DNA from: UMGS1840 sp045661305 | Lineage (GTDB): Bacteria; Bacillota; Clostridia; UMGS1840 | Length of the DNA: 44,875 bases | Reading direction: 5' to 3' | Assembly (NCBI GenBank): GCA_045661305.1 | Contig: JAZRFJ010000023.1 | Span: forward strand, 1-44,875 | In this document: positions 1 to 7,792 of the stretch, in pieces | Position numbering within the stretch: position 1 is the stretch's first letter | Layout: every line of letters starts with the position of its first letter | Position numbers and translations under genes: made by a program | Notes under the pieces: generated by a model | Databases searched by the model: none | What the model was told of the DNA's origin: nothing | Seen by the model: only the letters and a program-made list of their open reading frames with translations

Positions 1-32
1 CGAAAGTGGGCATTTGATGCTATAATATTCAT
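1..32 (-). CDS. 5' end of an unidentified gene, cut by the window edge
   Basis: Only the first ten codons are present, reading MNIIASNAHF. The start is supported by an AAGGAG ribosome binding site (complement of 42-47) nine bases upstream of the ATG, and by a TATAAT-like -10 on the minus strand at 78-83, although no good -35 is visible. The gene is divergent from the T-box operon. Ten residues are too few for any functional call. Confidence 0.5.
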   Translation of the reverse strand, partial: MNIIASNAHF

Positions 33-168
33 GGAAAATGTCTCCTTCTTGATACATGTTTTTTGTGGTTATTAAACATTATATCATATTTGGAGTTCAT
101 TTTCCACTTTTTTTGTCACCCATCAATTGTATCATAACAAAAAACGAAATTTTTTTTAATATTTTCTA

Positions 169-197
169 TTGACAAATAAAAAAAAATGTGCTATAAT
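169..197 (+). promoter_or_regulatory. Sigma-A promoter of the T-box operon
   Basis: TTGACA at 169-174 and TATAAT at 192-197 are separated by 17 bp, a consensus vegetative promoter. Transcription would start near 204 and run straight into the T-box leader. Confidence 0.9.
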
Positions 198-204
198 TTT
201 TCCG

Positions 205-510
205 TTAAAACGCAGTGATGCGGAATAGTAGGTAAAACATTTCGCCTTTTTCAGAGAGATGTCGGTTGCTGCAAGACATTGGGGAAGATTTGCTGAACTC
301 ACCGCGGAGCGGTTGCCGTGAAATTTTTTACGAAAAGAAAAAGTAAGGGCAAACGGGAACTCCCCTCACAGAGTTAAGATGTGTTTGCATCGGAGTGCGT
401 CCGAAAGGGACGAAGAAGAGTGGTACCGCGGAAGGTTAAATTTTAATTTGTTAGACTTGATTTAATGCTTTCGTCTCTTTGAATCAACAAGGAGACGGGA
501 GCTTTTTTGT
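205..510 (+). promoter_or_regulatory. T-box leader (riboswitch), specifier CUC = leucine
   Basis: Stem I landmarks appear in order: AGAGAG at about 254-259, GGTTGCTG at about 264-271, and the specifier-loop context GAA-CTC-ACC with the specifier codon at 298-300. The T-box sequence TGGTACCGCGG lies at 421-431. The base after UGG is U, which pairs with discriminator A73, as in tRNA-Leu. A terminator hairpin follows at 467-508. In this class of leader, uncharged cognate tRNA binds and stabilises an antiterminator, so transcription should rise when charged tRNA-Leu is scarce. This agrees with the LeuA-like product of the first gene. Confidence 0.93.
467..508 (+). terminator. Regulated terminator of the T-box leader
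   Basis: The arms 467-477 (GCTTTCGTCTC) and 492-502 (GAGACGGGAGC) form an 11-bp stem with two G-U pairs, followed by six T residues at 503-508. It lies just downstream of the T-box sequence, where antiterminator pairing would compete. Confidence 0.88.
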
Positions 511-554
511 TGATTAACTGTATTACATAAATGTATAAATGAAAGGGAATTTTT

Positions 555-1943
555 ATGAAAAAAATCAATATCTCAGACATTACTTTAAAAATGCTTTCAC
601 AAAATCGTGAGGTTTCGCTTTTGTTCCGCGAAAAAACTGCGATTGCTTCATGTGCAGACTCGTTAGGATATGATGCCTTTGAGCTTGCAGGAATAAAAAA
701 TTTGCGTGAAGATACAATTATCTATAAAACGATTGCTCAGAATGTAAAAAATTCTGTTGTTTCACTTCCTGTCGGATTTTCAAAAGAAGATGTAAAAAAC
801 GCATGGGAATGTGTAAAAGAAGCTAAAAAGGCTCGTCTTCAGATTGAACTTCCTGTTTCTACTGTCCAGATGGAATACATATATCATTTAAAGGCTGACA
901 AAATGCTTGCAAAAATTTGTGAGCTTACAAGTGAAGCAAAAAAATACTGTGAAGATATTGAATTTATTGCCCTTGATGCTACAAGAGCTGATGAAGACTT
1001 TTTAATCGCTGCTGTAAAAGAAGCTGAAAAAAACGGTGCAGGAATTATTACACTTTGTGATACTGCAGGCGTTTGTCTTCCTGAAGAAATCGCAGACCTT
1101 GTAAAAAAAGTTAAGACAGAAGTTGAAATCCCTGTATATGTTCAGGTATCAGACCGCATTAATATGGCAGTTTCTTTAGCTATAAGTGCAATTAATGCAG
1201 GAGCGGAAGGTATTAAATGTGCAATGGTTGGCACAGATGTACTTTTAGCAGGTGAAATATGTGATGCTATTAGCTTAAGAGGCGATAAAATCGGTATTGA
1301 AGCTTCACTTAAAAACACAAAAATTCATTCAAGCATTGAAGATATGCTCTCAAATATAAATCACGAAGCTTACGAAGAAAAAACAGATGTAAGCGAAAAG
1401 AAAAAAATTCTTCTTGATTCTGAAAGTACAATTTCACTAGTTAGCCAGACAGCCAAGCTTCTTGGCTATGACCTTACAGACGATGACTGCGGAAATGTTC
1501 ATAAAGCACTTATGCAGGTATGTGAGAAGAAAGCATCTGTCGGTGCAAAGGAGTTTGAGGCACTTATTGCAAGCTCTGCAATGCAGGCGCCGTCAACATA
1601 TCATCTTGAAAGCTACACTGTAAACTGTTCTAACTTAGCAAGTTCAATGTCTCAGATAACATTAAAATGCGGTGATGAAACATTAAGCGGTGTAAGCATG
1701 GGAGACGGTCCTGTTGACTCTGCTTTTCGTGCTATTGAGCAGTGTATAGGCTTCCATTATGAGCTTGACGATTTTCAGATTCATGCTGTAACAGAGGGAA
1801 AAGAAGCACTCGGCTCTGCTCTTGTAAAGCTCCGTTCCAATGGTAAGCTTTATTCAGGTAACGGTATTTCAACTGATATTGTTGCAGCTAGCATAAGAGC
1901 ATACATAAATGCTCTTAATAAAATAGTTTTTGAGGAGAAATAA
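555..1943 (+). CDS. Isopropylmalate synthase-like protein, catalytic residues apparently lost
   Basis: This 462-residue protein has the two-part layout of 2-isopropylmalate synthase: an HMGL-like TIM barrel (about 1-290) and a C-terminal LeuA allosteric domain (about 345-462) with DGPVDSAF and STDIVAAS. The barrel keeps the CDTAG..LPEEIA block near 167-179. The signature DTTLRDGEQ is replaced by DITLKMLSQ at 8-16, losing the metal-binding Asp and the catalytic Arg. The HxHND motif reads VQVSD at 195-199, losing both His ligands. The leucine-sensing half therefore looks sound while catalysis looks lost. AAAGGG at 542-547 supports the ATG. It is the first gene behind a leucine T-box, and its stop is one base before the next start. 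It could be a leucine-responsive regulatory subunit or an enzyme with altered chemistry; the role is unknown. Confidence 0.8.
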   Translation: MKKINISDITLKMLSQNREVSLLFREKTAIASCADSLGYDAFELAGIKNLREDTIIYKTIAQNVKNSVVSLPVGFSKEDVKNAWECVKEAKKARLQIELPVSTVQMEYIYHLKADKMLAKICELTSEAKKYCEDIEFIALDATRADEDFLIAAVKEAEKNGAGIITLCDTAGVCLPEEIADLVKKVKTEVEIPVYVQVSDRINMAVSLAISAINAGAEGIKCAMVGTDVLLAGEICDAISLRGDKIGIEASLKNTKIHSSIEDMLSNINHEAYEEKTDVSEKKKILLDSESTISLVSQTAKLLGYDLTDDDCGNVHKALMQVCEKKASVGAKEFEALIASSAMQAPSTYHLESYTVNCSNLASSMSQITLKCGDETLSGVSMGDGPVDSAFRAIEQCIGFHYELDDFQIHAVTEGKEALGSALVKLRSNGKLYSGNGISTDIVAASIRAYINALNKIVFEEK

Positions 1944-1944
1944 A

Positions 1945-4407
1945 ATGAAAATTGTTTTTTCAACGAAAAATGTTGCCCGTGCATCCTTTTTGGATTTATG
2001 CCGTTATAGTTATGAATACGGCTATGCGGGATTTGAAATATATGATGCTATAAAAGAAAGAAAACAACACTATGACTCAATTCTCCGTTCCGACCGCATT
2101 TCCGATGCAAAAAGAAAGCTTGTAAACCGTGGACTTTCGGTTTCTGCACTCCACTACCCTCATTCGATTGATAATGATGAGGCTACTTCTGAAGAAATTG
2201 TTAAATATGTGGATATGGCAAGAAATGCAGGTATAGAAAGCGTTATTATAAGAATTGAAAACAAAATTTCAGAAGATATAATGGCAGAAAAGCTTTCAGA
2301 GGCAATAAAGCGTGCAGAAAAATGTGATGTCAAAATTCTTGTTGAAACAATCGGCTATCTTTCCGAAACCGAGAATGTTATTGATGTAATAAAGTTCTTC
2401 TCATCTGCAGCACTTGGTGCTTCATGGAATATAAGAGGAACATATTTTGGTGCAGAAGAAAGTGCGGAAACAACAATTAAAAACCTCGGTGCGTATATAA
2501 AATATGTGCGTCTTGGTGATATAAAAGACAAAAAAGCCGTTCTTATCGGTGAGGGTGAGTTACCTGTTGAAAAAATTATAAACGCGCTCTCATCCCTCAA
2601 CTTTGACGGTTTTGTATGTGTGGCATGGAATGAAGAAATCAACGATGCAGATATAGTGCTTACACATTTTTCAAACTACATTGCATCACTCAACCGTGAG
2701 AAAAAAGAATATGACCGTGCATACTATAACAGGGCAAAAACAGGAACATTCGTATGGAAAAAATATGACATTATTGATGCTACATTTTCCGATGTTCTTG
2801 ACACAATGGTTGAAAATTATCCTGATCAGTATGCCTTTAAATACACAACTCTTGATTATACAAGAACATACACTGAATTTCGCCGTGATGTTGATGAATG
2901 TGCAGCTGCACTTATTTCACTTGGTGTAAAAGCGGGTGACCATGTTGCTGTATGGGCAACTAATATTCCTGCATGGTTTATTACATTCTGGGCAACAACA
3001 AAAATCGGTGCTGTTTTAGTTACTGTAAATACGGCTTATAAAATCCATGAAATCGAATATCTCTTAAAGCAATCGGACACTCATACTCTTATTATGATTG
3101 AAGATTGCAAGGATATAAATTATAAAGAAATTATAGAGGAACTTTGCCCTGAACTTAAAAGCTTAAAGGCAGGCGAGCCTGTATATTCAAAAAATCTTCC
3201 GTTTCTTAGAAATGTTGTAACTGTCGGCTTTTCTATGGACGGCTGTCTTACATGGGAAGAAATGTTAGACAGAGCAAAGCTTATTCCTTATGAAGAAGTA
3301 AGAAGAAGAGCATCTTTGGTAAAGCCTGACGATGTATGCAATATGCAATACACATCAGGAACAACAGGCTTCCCAAAAGGTGTTATGCTTACTCACAGAA
3401 ATATTGTTAATAACGGTAAAACAATCGGTGACAGAATGGATTTGTCAACGGCTGACAGAATGATGATTCAGGTTCCTATGTTCCACTGCTTTGGTATGGT
3501 GCTTTCTATGACATCTATAATGACACACGGCGGTACACTTTCACCAATGCCATATTTTTCACCTAAATCTTCCCTTGCCTGCATAAATCAGGAAAGGATA
3601 ACCTGTTTTAACGGTGTTCCTACAATGTTTATTGCACTTTTTAACCATCCTGATTTTGCAAAAACAGATTTCTCATATATGCGTACAGGCATAATGGCAG
3701 GCGCAAACTGCCCTGCTGACCTTATGAGAAGAGCAGCCGATGAAATGAATATGAAAGAAATCATTTCCGTTTATGGTCAGACAGAGGCATCCCCCGGTTG
3801 TACAATGGGTGAAGTAAACGAAGACATAGACCATCGTGTTGAAACAGTTGGAAGTCCGTTCCCCGGTGTCGAGTGTAAAGTAATCGACCCTGAAACAGGA
3901 GAAGAGCTTCCTGACGGAGAAAGCGGTGAATTTGTTGCAAGAGGCTTTAACATTATGAAAGGTTATTATAAAATGCCTGAGGCAACAGCACAGACTATTG
4001 ATAAAGACGGATGGCTTCATTCAGGTGATATATGCTGTCGTACAGAAGATGGTTATTTTAAAGTAACAGGCCGTCTTAAAGATATGATTATAAGAGGCGG
4101 AGAAAACCTATATCCAAGAGAAATCGAAGAATTTTATCTTACAAATTCAAAGGTAAGAGATGTTCAGGTTGTGGCTGTTCCTGATGAAAAATACGGAGAA
4201 GAATGCTGTGCATGGATTATTCTTCATAAAGGCGAAACTTCGGATGAAAACGAAATGCGTGAATTTGGAAACGCATCAATCGCACGCCACAAGGTTCCAA
4301 GATATTTTATTTTCGTCAATGAATTTCCTATGAATGCAGCAGGAAAAATTCTTAAATATAAAATGCGTGAAGAGTCCATTGATAAGCTTGGAATAAAGAA
4401 AAACTAA
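1945..4407 (+). CDS. Fusion: sugar isomerase-like TIM barrel + AMP-forming acyl-CoA synthetase
   Basis: This 820-residue protein joins a xylose-isomerase/AP-endonuclease-2-like TIM barrel (about 1-255) to a complete acyl-CoA synthetase (about 270-820). The synthetase half has the P-loop YTSGTTGFPKG near 469-479, the YGQTE adenylate motif, a GDI..TEDGYF..GR.KDMI hinge block and the catalytic Lys in NAAGK (K801). It should activate a fatty or branched-chain acid to its CoA ester with ATP. In the barrel, GEGEL and one Glu (VETIG) are kept, but the usual Asp/His metal ligands read as WNIR and VRLGD, so isomerase activity is doubtful. I start at ATG 1945, behind GAGGAG at 1932-1937; a TTG at 1930 in the same frame overlaps that site and is less likely. 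The single base between this gene and the upstream one points to co-translation. Confidence 0.85.
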   Translation: MKIVFSTKNVARASFLDLCRYSYEYGYAGFEIYDAIKERKQHYDSILRSDRISDAKRKLVNRGLSVSALHYPHSIDNDEATSEEIVKYVDMARNAGIESVIIRIENKISEDIMAEKLSEAIKRAEKCDVKILVETIGYLSETENVIDVIKFFSSAALGASWNIRGTYFGAEESAETTIKNLGAYIKYVRLGDIKDKKAVLIGEGELPVEKIINALSSLNFDGFVCVAWNEEINDADIVLTHFSNYIASLNREKKEYDRAYYNRAKTGTFVWKKYDIIDATFSDVLDTMVENYPDQYAFKYTTLDYTRTYTEFRRDVDECAAALISLGVKAGDHVAVWATNIPAWFITFWATTKIGAVLVTVNTAYKIHEIEYLLKQSDTHTLIMIEDCKDINYKEIIEELCPELKSLKAGEPVYSKNLPFLRNVVTVGFSMDGCLTWEEMLDRAKLIPYEEVRRRASLVKPDDVCNMQYTSGTTGFPKGVMLTHRNIVNNGKTIGDRMDLSTADRMMIQVPMFHCFGMVLSMTSIMTHGGTLSPMPYFSPKSSLACINQERITCFNGVPTMFIALFNHPDFAKTDFSYMRTGIMAGANCPADLMRRAADEMNMKEIISVYGQTEASPGCTMGEVNEDIDHRVETVGSPFPGVECKVIDPETGEELPDGESGEFVARGFNIMKGYYKMPEATAQTIDKDGWLHSGDICCRTEDGYFKVTGRLKDMIIRGGENLYPREIEEFYLTNSKVRDVQVVAVPDEKYGEECCAWIILHKGETSDENEMREFGNASIARHKVPRYFIFVNEFPMNAAGKILKYKMREESIDKLGIKKN

Positions 4408-4443
4408 AAAAATCAAGAAGTTCAAAAAAATTTTAAAAAGCTA

Positions 4444-4473
4444 TTGACATTTAATGACATAATGTGTTATAAT
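4444..4473 (+). promoter_or_regulatory. Sigma-A promoter with extended -10, upstream of the Ile-rich ORF and ilvE
   Basis: TTGACA at 4444-4449 and TATAAT at 4468-4473 are 18 bp apart, with TG at 4465-4466 forming an extended -10. The start site would be near 4480, about 27 nt before the small ORF. No terminator lies between 4407 and this promoter, so transcripts from the T-box operon can also read into this region. Confidence 0.88.
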
Positions 4474-4506
4474 ATCTGTTGTACAAAAAAAGATTGGAGA
4501 AAACCA

Positions 4507-4605
4507 ATGACTTATATGACTTTTATAAACATTATTACAGTCATTAGCATTATAATTATCGGTGGTATTATCGGTAAGAAAAATAATGCTGTTTGTCATG
4601 TGTAA
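4507..4605 (+). CDS. Ile-rich 32-codon ORF, candidate attenuator leader peptide
   Basis: The ORF starts at an ATG preceded by a TTGGAGA ribosome binding site (about 4495-4500) and ends with TAA at 4603-4605. It has 10 Ile and 3 Val among 32 residues, with Ile at 7, 9, 10, 13, 15-18, 21 and 22. A promoter lies directly upstream, an intrinsic terminator 40 nt downstream, and a branched-chain aminotransferase gene after that. This is the layout of an ilv-type leader-peptide attenuator. The same composition could also make a one-pass membrane peptide, with a hydrophobic stretch at about 6-22 followed by KK. I found no clear antiterminator pairing with the terminator arm, so the attenuator role is inferred. 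Confidence 0.6.
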   Translation: MTYMTFINIITVISIIIIGGIIGKKNNAVCHV

Positions 4606-4645
4606 GTTTTATAATTGTTTGATTTTTGATTTTAAAAACAATTTA

Positions 4646-4686
4646 TGAGAGCTTGTGGCAGATGGCTGTAAGCTCTCAATTTTTTT
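4646..4686 (+). terminator. Intrinsic terminator between the Ile-rich ORF and ilvE
   Basis: TGAGAGCTT (4646-4654) pairs perfectly with AAGCTCTCA (4670-4678). The stem can extend inward by five more pairs, three of them G-U, and is followed by seven T residues at 4680-4686. I see no convincing promoter between here and ilvE at 4744, so ilvE expression probably depends on read-through. The rest of 4606-4743 is AT-rich and holds an 8-bp hairpin (4613-4620 with 4636-4643) just before the terminator. Confidence 0.82.
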
Positions 4687-4743
4687 GTAAGGTAAAAATT
4701 CATTTCAGTTTATAAAATAGTTTATATATCGGAGGAAAGAAAA

Positions 4744-5802
4744 ATGGAAATCAAAATTACAAAAACAACTGATCCAAAACAAAAACCACAAGGAAAATTA
4801 GGCTTTGGTAAAGTTTTCACAGACCATATGTTTATGATGAACTATACCGAGGGAAAAGGCTGGCACGATGCAAGAATCGTTCCTTACCAGAGTATCACCT
4901 TAGACCCGTCTGCAATGGTTTTCCACTACGGACAGGAAATGTTTGAAGGTCTTAAGGCATATAAAGATACTAACGGAAAAGCAAGACTTTTCAGACCAGA
5001 TATGAATGCAAAAAGAACAAACGAAACAAACAAAAGACTTTGTATTCCGCTTCTTCCGGAAGAAGATTTTGTTGAAGCTGTTAAAGCTGTTGTAAAAATT
5101 GATGAAGACTGGATTCCAACTGAGGAAGGCACTTCACTTTATATAAGACCTTTTATTATTGCAACAGATGAATTTTTGGGTGTTGCACCTTCAAAAACTT
5201 ATCTCTTTATCATTATTCTTTCACCAAGCGGTGCTTACTATGAAAGCGGGCTTGCTCCTGTTGGAATATGGATTGAAGATGATTATGTAAGAGCTGTAAG
5301 AGGCGGTATGGGCTTTGCAAAAACAGGCGGCAACTATGCTGCAAGCTTAGCTGCACAGGTAAAAGCTCATGATGACGGTTATTCACAGGTTTTGTGGCTT
5401 GACGGTGTAGAAAGAAAATATATCGAAGAAGTAGGTGCAATGAACATATTCTTCAAAATTGACGGAAAAATCGTTACACCTGCACTTAACGGAAGTATTT
5501 TACCTGGTATTACAAGAAATTCAGTTATTGAGGTTTGTAAATCATGGGGATATACTGTTGAAGAAAGAAAAGTAAGCGTTGATGAGCTTATTGAAGCACA
5601 AAAATCAGGTAAGCTTGAAGAATGCTTCGGAACAGGTACAGCAGCAGTAATTTCTCCTGTTGGAAGATTAAGATACAAAGATGATGTTATGCTTATAAAT
5701 AACAACGAAATCGGCGAAGTAAGTCAAAAACTCTACGATACTATTACAGGTATTCAGTGGGGAAAATGTGAGGATGAATTTAATTGGTCAGTAGTACTTT
5801 AA
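4744..5802 (+). CDS. ilvE: Branched-chain amino acid aminotransferase
   Basis: This is a 352-residue class IV PLP aminotransferase of the longer BCAT type, with the N-terminal block GKVFTDHMF at 22-30. The PLP Lys is K193 in FAKTGGNYAAS, and EEVGAMN and GTGTAAV provide the usual substrate and cofactor contacts. It interconverts Leu/Ile/Val and their 2-oxoacids with 2-oxoglutarate/glutamate in the cytoplasm. GGAGG at 4732-4736 supports the ATG. The gene heads the run ilvE - ATPase - oxidoreductase, so its 2-oxoacid product or substrate is shared with the downstream enzyme complex. Expression probably depends on passing the terminator at 4646-4686. Confidence 0.94.
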   Translation: MEIKITKTTDPKQKPQGKLGFGKVFTDHMFMMNYTEGKGWHDARIVPYQSITLDPSAMVFHYGQEMFEGLKAYKDTNGKARLFRPDMNAKRTNETNKRLCIPLLPEEDFVEAVKAVVKIDEDWIPTEEGTSLYIRPFIIATDEFLGVAPSKTYLFIIILSPSGAYYESGLAPVGIWIEDDYVRAVRGGMGFAKTGGNYAASLAAQVKAHDDGYSQVLWLDGVERKYIEEVGAMNIFFKIDGKIVTPALNGSILPGITRNSVIEVCKSWGYTVEERKVSVDELIEAQKSGKLEECFGTGTAAVISPVGRLRYKDDVMLINNNEIGEVSQKLYDTITGIQWGKCEDEFNWSVVL

Positions 5803-6464
5803 ATAAAAGAATAGTTATATTTGCAGGTCATTACGGAAGCGGAAAGACAAATATTGCGGTAAATCATGCACTCTATCTTAAAGAAAACGGTTTTTCAAAA
5901 ACTGTTATTGCAGACCTTGATATAGTAAATCCGTATTTCAGAACGAAAGATGCAAAAGAGCTTTTTAATGAAAAAGGCATCAGGCTTATCTCTCCTGAAT
6001 ATGCAGGTACAAATGTTGATTTGCCATCACTTCCGGCAGAAGCTTATTCAATTATTGACGATAAAACCCTAAATGCTGTTATTGACCTCGGTGGCGATGA
6101 CAGAGGTGCGCTTGCTATGGGTAGGTACAGAGAAGAGATTTTAAAAGAGAACAATTTTGAAATGTTCTTTGTTCTTAATATGTACAGACCTCTTACAAGA
6201 ACTGTTGATGATGCAATTTTGGTTATGAGAGAAATTGAAGACGCATCGAAAATGAAGTTTACTGCAATTATAAACAATTCAAATTTAGGTGATTTAACAA
6301 CAAAAGAGGATATTTTATCATCGGTAAAATTTGCAGATGAATTATCGGAAAAAACATCTTTACCGATTGCTATGACAACAGTTAAGGACACTCTTTTTAA
6401 CGAAGTCAGAACTTCAGTTAAAAATGCTGTTCCGATAAAACTATATATAAAACAATCCTTCTAA
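5784..6464 (+). CDS. P-loop ATPase of the CobQ/MinD-like SIMIBI class
   Basis: This 226-residue protein has a Walker A motif GHYGSGKT at 15-22 and a downstream VIADLDIVNPYFRTKD segment typical of deviant-Walker/SIMIBI ATPases, with IDLGGDDRG as the likely Walker B-side loop. It has no signal peptide or membrane segment. The start is a TTG overlapping the end of ilvE by 19 bp, with GAGGA about nine bases upstream, which indicates translational coupling. Its place between ilvE and the ferredoxin subunit suggests a helper role for the oxidoreductase, such as cofactor or cluster maturation, but nothing in the sequence proves that. Confidence 0.75.
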   Translation: MVSSTLNKRIVIFAGHYGSGKTNIAVNHALYLKENGFSKTVIADLDIVNPYFRTKDAKELFNEKGIRLISPEYAGTNVDLPSLPAEAYSIIDDKTLNAVIDLGGDDRGALAMGRYREEILKENNFEMFFVLNMYRPLTRTVDDAILVMREIEDASKMKFTAIINNSNLGDLTTKEDILSSVKFADELSEKTSLPIAMTTVKDTLFNEVRTSVKNAVPIKLYIKQSF

Positions 6465-6489
6465 AAATTAAAGAAAGGAGCCTGATATA

Positions 6490-6693
6490 ATGGCTAAAGT
6501 AACATTTGACGAAAACTTGTGTAAAGGCTGCGGTCTTTGCGTAGGTGCTTGTCCTAAAAAAATTATTGAACTCAAAAAAGAAATAAATGGTAAGGGTTAC
6601 CACCCTGCCGGAATTACAGAGCAGGAAAAATGTATTGCTTGTGCATTTTGTGCAACAATGTGCCCTGATTGTGTAATTACAGTTGAAAAGTAA
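6490..6693 (+). CDS. 2-oxoacid:ferredoxin oxidoreductase, ferredoxin-like (delta) subunit
   Basis: This 67-residue protein carries two [4Fe-4S] motifs: C11-C14-C17-C21 and C48-C51-C54-C58, each followed by Pro. It is the electron-transfer subunit of a four-subunit POR/VOR/KOR-type enzyme, passing electrons between the thiamine site and soluble ferredoxin. AAAGGAG just upstream of the ATG is a strong ribosome binding site. The order delta-alpha-beta-gamma matches many clostridial and archaeal 2-oxoacid oxidoreductase operons. Confidence 0.92.
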   Translation: MAKVTFDENLCKGCGLCVGACPKKIIELKKEINGKGYHPAGITEQEKCIACAFCATMCPDCVITVEK

Positions 6694-6724
6694 AGACAAA
6701 TCTTATGAAAGGAATTTATTAAAA

Positions 6725-7792
6725 ATGGCAGATAAAGTTTTAATGAAAGGTAACGAAGCTTTGGCAGAAGCTGCTATAATGGCAGGCTGCCGTCACTACT
6801 TCGGTTACCCTATTACTCCACAGACAGAAGTTGCGGCTTATATGTCCAAAAAAATGCCGAAAATTGACGGTGTTTTCTTACAGGCAGAAAGCGAAATTGC
6901 CGCTATAAATATGGTGCTTGGTGTTGCATCAACAGGAAAAAGAGTTATGACTTCTTCCTCAAGCCCTGGAATTTCTTTAAAGAGCGAAGGTATCTCTTAT
7001 CTTGCAGGTAGCGACCTGCCTGCTCTTATTGTAAATGTTCAGAGAGGTGGTCCCGGTCTTGGCGGAATTCAGCCGTCACAGTCTGACTATTTTCAGGCTA
7101 CAAGAGGCTCAGGGCACGGAGATTATCACCTTCTTGTTTTAGCTCCTGCATCTGTTCAGGAAATGGTTGATATGGTATTTAAAGGCTTTGATTTAGCTGA
7201 AAAATACAGAATGCCCGCTATGATTTTATCAGACGGTACAATGGGACAGATGATGGAGCCTGTATCGCTTGACGGCGGAAAAATCAATGAATATGACAAA
7301 TCATGGGCTGTTACAGGAACAAAATGCGAAAGAAAGCATAACATTATAAATTCTCTTTATCTTAAACCTGATGAGCTTGAGGCAAAGAACTTTGAAAGAT
7401 TTGAGAGATACAAAGAAATTGCTGAAAACGAAGTTATGTATGAAGAATATATGATGGACGATGCCGAAATCTGCGTAGTTGCATACGGTGTTGCGGCAAG
7501 AGTTTCCCAAAACGCTATTGACGAGGCAAGAAAAATGGGAATAAAGGTTGGTATGATAAGACCTATCACATTATGGCCGTTCCCTAAAAAAATCTTATCA
7601 GAAACAGCAGACAGAGTTAAAGGCTTTATTTCCGTTGAGCTTTCAATGGGACAGATGATTGAGGATATTGAACTTGCTATCCGTTGCAAGAAGCCTGTTT
7701 CTCTTTGCAACAGAGTAGGCGGTATGATTCCTACAACAAAGAATGTTTTAGACTCAATTTTAGAAATGGATAAAAACGGAGGTGCAGAATAA
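6725..7792 (+). CDS. 2-oxoacid:ferredoxin oxidoreductase, alpha subunit (VorB/KorA-like)
   Basis: This 355-residue protein has the alpha-subunit signature GYPITPQTE near the N terminus, a pyrimidine-binding core and the C-terminal transketolase-like domain. I start at ATG 6725 with GAAAGGA about 13 bases upstream; an in-frame ATG at 6683 overlaps the ferredoxin gene and adds a charged tail with no family match. With beta it forms the thiamine diphosphate site that interconverts a 2-oxoacid plus CoA with acyl-CoA, CO2 and reduced ferredoxin. Sequence reading cannot separate branched-chain 2-oxoacid from 2-oxoglutarate specificity. The neighbouring ilvE and acyl-CoA synthetases favour branched-chain substrates. 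The last base of its stop codon is the first base of the beta start. Confidence 0.9.
   Translation: MADKVLMKGNEALAEAAIMAGCRHYFGYPITPQTEVAAYMSKKMPKIDGVFLQAESEIAAINMVLGVASTGKRVMTSSSSPGISLKSEGISYLAGSDLPALIVNVQRGGPGLGGIQPSQSDYFQATRGSGHGDYHLLVLAPASVQEMVDMVFKGFDLAEKYRMPAMILSDGTMGQMMEPVSLDGGKINEYDKSWAVTGTKCERKHNIINSLYLKPDELEAKNFERFERYKEIAENEVMYEEYMMDDAEICVVAYGVAARVSQNAIDEARKMGIKVGMIRPITLWPFPKKILSETADRVKGFISVELSMGQMIEDIELAIRCKKPVSLCNRVGGMIPTTKNVLDSILEMDKNGGAE

Noticed and set aside
4613..4643. An 8-bp hairpin as antiterminator for the ilvE leader
   Set aside because: It ends before the terminator arm at 4646 and does not share bases with it, so it cannot by itself prevent terminator formation.
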